Assembly: GCF_001270745.1 (NCBI RefSeq)
Contig: NZ_KQ434755.1
Coordinates: 102,532-166,531 of the forward strand
From: Jiangella muralis
GTDB taxonomy: Bacteria > Actinomycetota > Actinomycetes > Jiangellales > Jiangellaceae
Direction: 5' to 3'
DNA: 64,000 nt
In this document: in pieces, positions 58,968 to 64,000 of the stretch
How the letters are laid out: every line of letters starts with the position of its first letter
Position numbering within the stretch: position 1 is the stretch's first letter
The notes under the pieces: model-generated
Database searches by the model: none
The model's input: the letters and a program-made list of their open reading frames with translations, nothing else
Told to the model about the DNA's origin: nothing
Program-made: the position numbers and the translations under genes

Positions 58968-60073
58968 TTCGGCCAGACCTCCTGGATCGTCGCGAGAGCC
59001 TGCTGGGTTTCGCTCGCCACGGTCTCCAGTGGCGTGCTCCGGATCAGGTCGAGGTCACGCATGGGCGGGAAGTCCGCGGGGCCGTCGCTCTCCGGCATCG
59101 TCGGGTAGTAGCCGACCGCGGCCAGGGCCTGCTGACCCTCCGGCGTGAACAGCCAGTTCATGAGCAACTTGGCGGCGTTGGGGTTGGGCGCGCCGTCGAT
59201 CAGGCCGAGGTAGTGCCCGGACACGTACGAGCCGCCCTCGGTGGGGAACACGAACCCCATCGGCGCCCCCTTGGCGGACTCGCGGATGAAGAAGCTGTAG
59301 GGGTAGTAGCCCGCGATGTCGAACTCGCCGCTGGCCACGGCCGCACCGGTGTTCTGGGATCCGTTCTCGTTGTGCGGCTCCTGCGCGGCCATGGTGGTCA
59401 GGTACTGCTCGCCGAAGCGATCGTCGGCGAGCAGCGCTCGGAAGGCCGACAGCGAGGAACCCGACACGGTCGGGTCGTCCATCACGATCCGGCCGCGCCA
59501 GGCCTCGTCACCGAGCTCGGCCCACGTCTGCGGCGCCTCGCCGGCCTCGACGGCGTTGGTGTTGTAGCCGATGCCGAACGGCAGCGCGGCCGCGGCGTGG
59601 ACGGTGTTGGTGGGTTCGGTCCACCGGGGGTCCAGCCCTTCGGCCGTGACCGGCGTGTACGGCACGTACAGGCCCTCGCCGATATGGCCCGCGACGGACG
59701 TGTCGCCGCCCTGGACGAGGTCGCCCACGTGCTGGCCGCTGGCGAACTCGTTGCTGATCTTGCTGTCGAAGTCCGGCCCGGTCAGGTGCTCGCCACTCAC
59801 CTCGATGCCGGGGTAGCGCTGCATGAAGACCTCGTACACGGGTCCACGGTCGTTCTCGCCGGCGCCGTAGATGGTGACGCGGTCCTCACCGGCGTCCTGG
59901 GCCGCCTGGTAGAGCCGATCCAGCTCGTCGACGACCTCCTGGCTGCCCAGAGCGTCGACCTCGTCGGCGACCCCCGTCGGTTCGGGCGCCTCCGCGCTCT
60001 CGTCGGGCGCGCCGCACGCGGCGAGGCCCGCCAACACGACGCCGGCAAACACTGCTGTGGTGGAACGCTTCAT
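58964..60073 (-). CDS. ABC transporter substrate-binding lipoprotein (iron/putrescine type)
   Basis: A 369-residue lipoprotein with lipobox LAAC (Cys20). The mature part has the type-2 periplasmic-binding pattern (VTIYGAGENDRGPVYEVFMQ, then WAELGDEAWRGRIVMDDP) found in Fe(III)-, 2-aminoethylphosphonate- and thiamine-binding relatives. No Tyr-rich iron site is evident. Within an aromatic operon it may bind an aromatic acid. ATGA overlaps join it to both neighbours. Confidence 0.92.
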   Translation of the reverse strand: MKRSTTAVFAGVVLAGLAACGAPDESAEAPEPTGVADEVDALGSQEVVDELDRLYQAAQDAGEDRVTIYGAGENDRGPVYEVFMQRYPGIEVSGEHLTGPDFDSKISNEFASGQHVGDLVQGGDTSVAGHIGEGLYVPYTPVTAEGLDPRWTEPTNTVHAAAALPFGIGYNTNAVEAGEAPQTWAELGDEAWRGRIVMDDPTVSGSSLSAFRALLADDRFGEQYLTTMAAQEPHNENGSQNTGAAVASGEFDIAGYYPYSFFIRESAKGAPMGFVFPTEGGSYVSGHYLGLIDGAPNPNAAKLLMNWLFTPEGQQALAAVGYYPTMPESDGPADFPPMRDLDLIRSTPLETVASETQQALATIQEVWPK

Positions 60074-61962
60074 GGCTCTCTCCTGAAACCCGATGACTTC
60101 ACGACGGTGGGGAGTCCACCGGGGACGGCGGCTGACGGCTCGGCGGCCACATCGGCCCCCGACGTGCTCCGGCCAGCCTCAGACGCGGCGGGGATCGGCC
60201 GCGTCATGGTGACCTGATCGGCGCTCGGCGCCTCGGGTCTGGTGCGGTCTCGGCGCCGGCGATTCGACCGGCTGATCAGCCAGACCGTCAGGCTGCCGAC
60301 GACGAACAGCGCCAGCAGGGCGCCGAGGAGGATCACGAACAGGGCTGCTGCCTGGGAGGTCTCGCCCTGGCTGTGCAGGTTGTAGACGACCAGGGGCACG
60401 GTGGCGCTGTCGGTCGTCGACAGCAGCATCGGGATGGTGAGGTTCCCAGAGACCAGGATCGCGACGAGGAACCAACCGGCCAGCAGGCTCGGAGCGATCA
60501 GCGGAACCACGATGCTGAAGAACATCCGTACCGGGCGGGCGCCGCTGACCCGGGCGGACTCCTCGAGCTCACGCCCCACCTGGCGCAACGCCGGCTGCAC
60601 CGCGCGGGTGGCCAGCGGCACGGCCGAGATCATCAGACCGATCACGACGATGCCCAGCGAGCCGTACAGGCTGCGCAGCCCGGGGATGCTCACGAACAAC
60701 CAGGCGATGCCCAGGGCGAGGATGATGCCCGGCATGGCGAACGGGAGCCAGGTCATCACCTCCAGCGCCCGGCGCAGGCGACTGCGGCTGTGCGTGATCG
60801 CGTAGCTGATCAGCAGGGTCATCAGAATGGCGCACAGGCCGCCGACGAAGGCGACGATCGCCGTGGTGCGCAGCGCCGCCGTCGTGGCGGGTTCGCTGAA
60901 CAGCAACTGGTAGTTGATCGTCGAGTACACCCCGCCGCCGAGGTACGGCTGGAAGCTGCCCGCGACCAGCTGGGCCAGGGGGAGTGCCACGGCGAGGGTG
61001 ACGTAGCCGACGATGAGGAGCGTGCCCGCCCAGCGCCACCGGCCGATCGACCACCGGTCGGTGCGGTCGTTCTTCCCGGTGACGGTGGTGAAATCGCGGC
61101 TGCCCAGGATCCGCCACTGGAGCACGACGAGGGCGACCACGACGACGGCGAGCAGCAGCGACAGCGCTCCCGCGGCGCCGTAGTCCGCCGGCGTCCGGTC
61201 CCGGATCTGGCTGAAGATCTCGGTGGCGAACACGTCGATGCCGGCCGGCGTGCCGAGCAGCAGCGGCACGTCGAAGAACTCGAGGCCCGCGACGAAGCTG
61301 AGGATGCACACGCCCAGCAGCGACGGTCCGAGCAGCGGCACGTCGATCCGGAGGAAGGTGCGCAGGCGGCCGGCGCCGAAGACCCGGGATGCCTCCTCCA
61401 GGCTGCGGTTCATCGCCATCAGGGGGCCGAGGAGGAGGAAGTAGGCGAACGCGGTCGACTTCAGCGAGGTGACGACGACGATGCCGCTCCAGCTGTAGGT
61501 GTCCCACAGTGGCGTCTCGGAGCCGGTGAGGTCCTGCCAGAAGCTGTTGATCGTGCCGATGCGGGGGTTGCCCAGCATCGCCCAGCTGATGCCGTAGAAC
61601 AGCGGTGGGAGGGCGATGACCAGCATCATCGACGGTGTGACCAGCCGCCGCAGCGGGGTGTCCGTCCTGGCGACGATGAAGGCGAGCAGCAGCCCGGTGA
61701 CGGTGGAGATGACCATGACGCCCAGGGCCAGCAGCACCGAGTCGCCGAGCACCGAGTACGTGCCGGCGTCACCGTAGGCGCGGCGGAAGGCGTCGAACGA
61801 CCACTGCGCGGGCCGGCCCGGTGTCGCGTCCCGGATCGCGCCGACGGCCAGCATCACGATGGGCATCGCGAACAGGAAGAAGGCGACCACGGTCAGGAGC
61901 AGCATCGACCGACGGCTCGAGAAGGGGCCGGTGGAGGGCTCCCGAAGCCTGCGCAGCATCAT
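60070..61962 (-). CDS. Fused double-domain ABC permease (FbpB/ThiP-like)
   Basis: A 630-residue permease with about twelve helices in two halves, each with an EAA coupling loop: LEEASRVFGAGRLRTFLRID and LEESARVSGARPVRMFFSIV. One chain thus replaces the usual permease dimer. The C-terminal 65 residues form a hydrophilic tail. It starts at ATG 61962 with a 4-base overlap on the decarboxylase gene. Partner subunits are at 58964 and 55731. Confidence 0.93.
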   Translation of the reverse strand: MMLRRLREPSTGPFSSRRSMLLLTVVAFFLFAMPIVMLAVGAIRDATPGRPAQWSFDAFRRAYGDAGTYSVLGDSVLLALGVMVISTVTGLLLAFIVARTDTPLRRLVTPSMMLVIALPPLFYGISWAMLGNPRIGTINSFWQDLTGSETPLWDTYSWSGIVVVTSLKSTAFAYFLLLGPLMAMNRSLEEASRVFGAGRLRTFLRIDVPLLGPSLLGVCILSFVAGLEFFDVPLLLGTPAGIDVFATEIFSQIRDRTPADYGAAGALSLLLAVVVVALVVLQWRILGSRDFTTVTGKNDRTDRWSIGRWRWAGTLLIVGYVTLAVALPLAQLVAGSFQPYLGGGVYSTINYQLLFSEPATTAALRTTAIVAFVGGLCAILMTLLISYAITHSRSRLRRALEVMTWLPFAMPGIILALGIAWLFVSIPGLRSLYGSLGIVVIGLMISAVPLATRAVQPALRQVGRELEESARVSGARPVRMFFSIVVPLIAPSLLAGWFLVAILVSGNLTIPMLLSTTDSATVPLVVYNLHSQGETSQAAALFVILLGALLALFVVGSLTVWLISRSNRRRRDRTRPEAPSADQVTMTRPIPAASEAGRSTSGADVAAEPSAAVPGGLPTVVKSSGFRREP

Positions 61963-63644
61963 TCCTCCCGTGCCGAGGTCATCAGTTCCACCAGCGACGG
62001 CCCGCGCGACCGCGAGGCGCGGTCGATCGCGGCCGCCACCTCGTCCGGCGTCAGGACGCGTTCGCTGGGCAGCCCGAACCCGCCCGCGATCCGGGCGAGG
62101 TGCGGCCCGCTGAGGTCGGTGCCGAGCCAGTCGCCGCGGCGTACCGCCTCGCCCCCGAATCTCCCGAGGGCCAGGCCCACCGCCGCGAACGCCTCGTTGT
62201 TCAGGACCACGAAGCTGACCTGAGCCCGATACCGCTGTGCGGTCCACAACGCGGCCAGCCCGAACTGGAGGACGCCGTCGCCCAGGAAGGCCAGCACCCG
62301 GCGTTCCGGTTGCGCCAGCGCCACCCCGATCGCCGCACCCATGCCCCACCCGAGCGAGCCGGAGGAGGTGGTCAGGATCTGGTCGGGCCGGGTCTGCGGG
62401 AGGGCTGCGAGCAGGGCCGGGCCGGCCGTCGTCGCGTCGACGACGTAGTTCTCGTCACCGGTGAGAGCGGCGACCAGGGGACGCACCCAACCGGCGAGAT
62501 CGTGGTGCGCGGGTGAGCCGTGTGGGCTCAGCGAGGGGCCGGCGCCACTCGCCGGCGCCGGCGTCCGGGCCGGTGTCGTGGCCGATCGCGGACCGAGCGC
62601 GTCGAGGAGGTCTCGCACCACCTCCTCGGTGTGCCCGACCAGGGCGTGGTCCACCTGATGCAGCCGGCTGATGCGGCTCGGGTCGACGTGGACGTGCACC
62701 ACCGTCGCAGCGGCGGGCAACGCCGGACCGCCGCTGGTGTCGAACTCCCGGAAGACCTGGCAGCCGACGAAGACGACCGCGTCGGCGTCCGCGACCGCTG
62801 GATGCCGCACGTCGTAGCTGCCCTGGAAACTGGGGTGCCGGGTGGGATAGCTGGATCGCTCGAACCCGCGGCGGTCCTCATGGAGCACCGTCGCGTCGAG
62901 ACGCTCCGCCAGCGCGACCATCAACTCACTCGCACCGTGGCGGGCGACCTCCCCGCCCGAGACGAGGACGATGCGGGCCGCCCCGGTGAGCAGGTCGGCC
63001 ACGTCGCGCAGCTCCGCCCGCGACGGACGGCTCCGGCGCGGTCCCGGCAGCGGACGCGGGTAGCGCGGGTCGACCGGATCGGTCGTCTCCAGCAGCTCCT
63101 GCGGCAGGCCCAGCCACACCGGTCCGGCCGGCTCGGCGGTGGCGATGCTCAGCGCCCGCTCGAGGTCGGCCGGCAGGGAGCCGGCCGAGGCGGGCACGCG
63201 GTCCCACTTGACCAGGTCGCGAAGCCCCAGGTCGGGATGGGGCAGGGTGGTGAACCCGTCGCGCCCCGCGAGCACCGACGGCTTGAGCCCGTTCAGGATC
63301 AGCACCGGTGCGTAGGCGATCCGGGCGGCGGACAGGTGGGACAGCACATTGCCGAGGCCGACGTTCGTGTGGACGTACACGACGGCGGGCCGGCCGCTGA
63401 GCCGGGCCTCCGCGTCGGCGGCCGCCATGGCCGTCGACTCGTGGCTGACGAGGACGAGCTCGATGTCGTCCCGGCCGACGAAGGCGTCCAGCATGGCGGC
63501 CTCGGTGCTGCCGGGGCAGCAGTAGACCCGGGTGACACCCCAGGCGACCAGGATGTCGAGCACCTGCCGGGTGATCGGCGTGCCGCCGAGTCCGCGCGCG
63601 GCACCGATCGTGTCGCCACGTTCCGTTTCGGCTGTCGTTCTCAT
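61959..63644 (-). CDS. Thiamine diphosphate-dependent enzyme (benzoylformate decarboxylase-like)
   Basis: A 561-residue ThDP enzyme with three domains. The N-terminal PYR domain has CCPGSTEAAMLDAF and the cofactor-activating Glu69 (SHESTAMAA). The PP domain has the GDG...NN cofactor motif (LGDGVLQFGLAALWTAQRYR, then VVLNNEAF). The segment after Glu69 and the ALWTAQRYR run resemble benzoylformate decarboxylase, which makes aryl aldehydes, but acetolactate synthase-like activity is possible. With an aldehyde dehydrogenase in the operon, aryl-glyoxylate decarboxylation is favoured. Confidence 0.85.
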   Translation of the reverse strand: MRTTAETERGDTIGAARGLGGTPITRQVLDILVAWGVTRVYCCPGSTEAAMLDAFVGRDDIELVLVSHESTAMAAADAEARLSGRPAVVYVHTNVGLGNVLSHLSAARIAYAPVLILNGLKPSVLAGRDGFTTLPHPDLGLRDLVKWDRVPASAGSLPADLERALSIATAEPAGPVWLGLPQELLETTDPVDPRYPRPLPGPRRSRPSRAELRDVADLLTGAARIVLVSGGEVARHGASELMVALAERLDATVLHEDRRGFERSSYPTRHPSFQGSYDVRHPAVADADAVVFVGCQVFREFDTSGGPALPAAATVVHVHVDPSRISRLHQVDHALVGHTEEVVRDLLDALGPRSATTPARTPAPASGAGPSLSPHGSPAHHDLAGWVRPLVAALTGDENYVVDATTAGPALLAALPQTRPDQILTTSSGSLGWGMGAAIGVALAQPERRVLAFLGDGVLQFGLAALWTAQRYRAQVSFVVLNNEAFAAVGLALGRFGGEAVRRGDWLGTDLSGPHLARIAGGFGLPSERVLTPDEVAAAIDRASRSRGPSLVELMTSAREE

Positions 63645-64000
63645 TGCGGCTCCTCGTTCCGCTCGCGCGCACCGGCACCGGGCAGGGACGCGGAGGTGTC
63701 CGGGGCGGGCAATCGGGAGGTCGCGACCTTGAGGTAGCGACCCGTGATGGCTTGCGCTTCCGCCTCCGTGACAATCTCAGACATCGTCCGCACCGGTGCA
63801 TCGCCGCTGCGTTCATAGACAGTCCGAAGGATGGCATCGGGCGGTTCGGCGCGATTCATCCGCACCACGGCCGCGGTCACCTGCCGCCGTTCGTCCTCGT
63901 ACGCGGCGAACGCCTGCGCCGTGTCGTCCGCCCTGGCCAGCAGCCTGGCGAGGGCGGCCGCGTCGGTGCCACGGCGAGGGGGACGTAGCCGACGATGAGG
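63641..64000 (-). CDS. C-terminal part of a flavoprotein hydroxylase (5' end outside window)
   Basis: The frame is open to the right edge (119 codons visible). The segment DAAALARLLARADDTAQAFA, then AAYEDERRQVTAAVVRMNRA and EPPDAILRTVYER is typical of the C-terminus of FAD-dependent aromatic hydroxylases related to salicylate or 3-hydroxybenzoate hydroxylase. The FAD motifs would lie outside. Its stop overlaps the ThDP gene start by 4 bases, so it belongs to the same operon, which therefore starts beyond 64000. Confidence 0.6.
   Translation of the reverse strand, partial: PHRRLRPPRRGTDAAALARLLARADDTAQAFAAYEDERRQVTAAVVRMNRAEPPDAILRTVYERSGDAPVRTMSEIVTEAEAQAITGRYLKVATSRLPAPDTSASLPGAGARERNEEPQ

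Noticed and set aside
60373..62223. 616-codon open frame on the plus strand
   Set aside because: It is antisense to the fused ABC permease and is a Gln/Arg/Asp-rich shadow caused by high GC.
1..64000. CRISPR array, tRNA, rRNA or complete insertion sequence
   Set aside because: No regularly spaced repeats, no cloverleaf or rRNA sequence recognised, and no transposase frame found in any strand.

Overview
The window is high-GC actinomycete DNA. Evidence is a mycothiol-dependent maleylpyruvate isomerase-type enzyme, a SARP/BTAD regulator with NB-ARC and TPR domains, an ECF41-type sigma factor, several apparently leaderless genes, frequent GTG starts and many 4-base ATGA gene overlaps. No rRNA, tRNA, CRISPR array or intact transposase was seen. 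It reads as an accessory catabolic and regulatory region rather than a housekeeping one. Exact genus cannot be fixed from the sequence alone.

Region 1 (1-2370): end of a geranylgeranyl-reductase-family flavoprotein, then a TetR repressor divergent from a dihydrofolate-reductase-like gene with two matching operators between them. Region 2 (2420-17420): a hydrolase-rich uptake locus. It has an amidase and an S9 prolyl oligopeptidase divergent from a shared palindrome, an M20 peptidase, and an operon on the minus strand encoding an amidohydrolase, an Opp-type ABC importer (binding protein, two permeases, two ATPases) and a DJ-1/PfpI protein related to isonitrile hydratase. Divergent from that operon are a phosphotriesterase-like hydrolase, a TetR regulator and an acyl-CoA synthetase. 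Together they look like import and stepwise cleavage of an amide- or ester-containing compound. Region 3 (17500-25420): a VTT/DedA-like membrane protein, a methyltransferase and a minus-strand set SARP regulator - MFS exporter - PhzF protein, with a broken small membrane gene just upstream of the SARP gene.

Region 4 (25420-37490): a LacI-controlled sugar or glycoside module. Three copies of one operator (consensus near GGCAAWCGTTTTCC) sit at a sugar isomerase/DHODH-like operon, at the lacI-type gene itself and at an Opp-type ABC operon followed by an alpha/beta hydrolase and two Gfo/Idh/MocA dehydrogenases. Region 5 (37580-45660): small regulatory and enzyme pairs (ECF41 sigma factor with a quinone-oxidoreductase-like gene; ArsR-SRPBCC-DHFR-like; DHFR-like; PNPOx-like-MFS; an ArsR-type regulator), plus about 800 bp of repeat-rich non-coding DNA at 41095-41889.

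Region 6 (45696-64000): at least 17 genes on the minus strand, nearly all overlapping, running in from beyond the right edge. It encodes a gentisate-type lower pathway (cupin dioxygenase, mycothiol-dependent isomerase, FAH-type hydrolase). It also encodes a gallate/4-oxalomesaconate-type lower pathway (class III extradiol dioxygenase, LigJ-like hydratase, three RraA/HMG-CHA aldolase-like proteins), a mandelate-like side-chain set (enolase-superfamily protein, lactate/malate-type dehydrogenase, TPP decarboxylase, aldehyde dehydrogenase), flavoprotein hydroxylases and a complete ABC importer. The natural inference is import and mineralisation of hydroxylated aromatic compounds through two ring-cleavage branches in one transcription unit. 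This combined unit is the most interesting system in the window.
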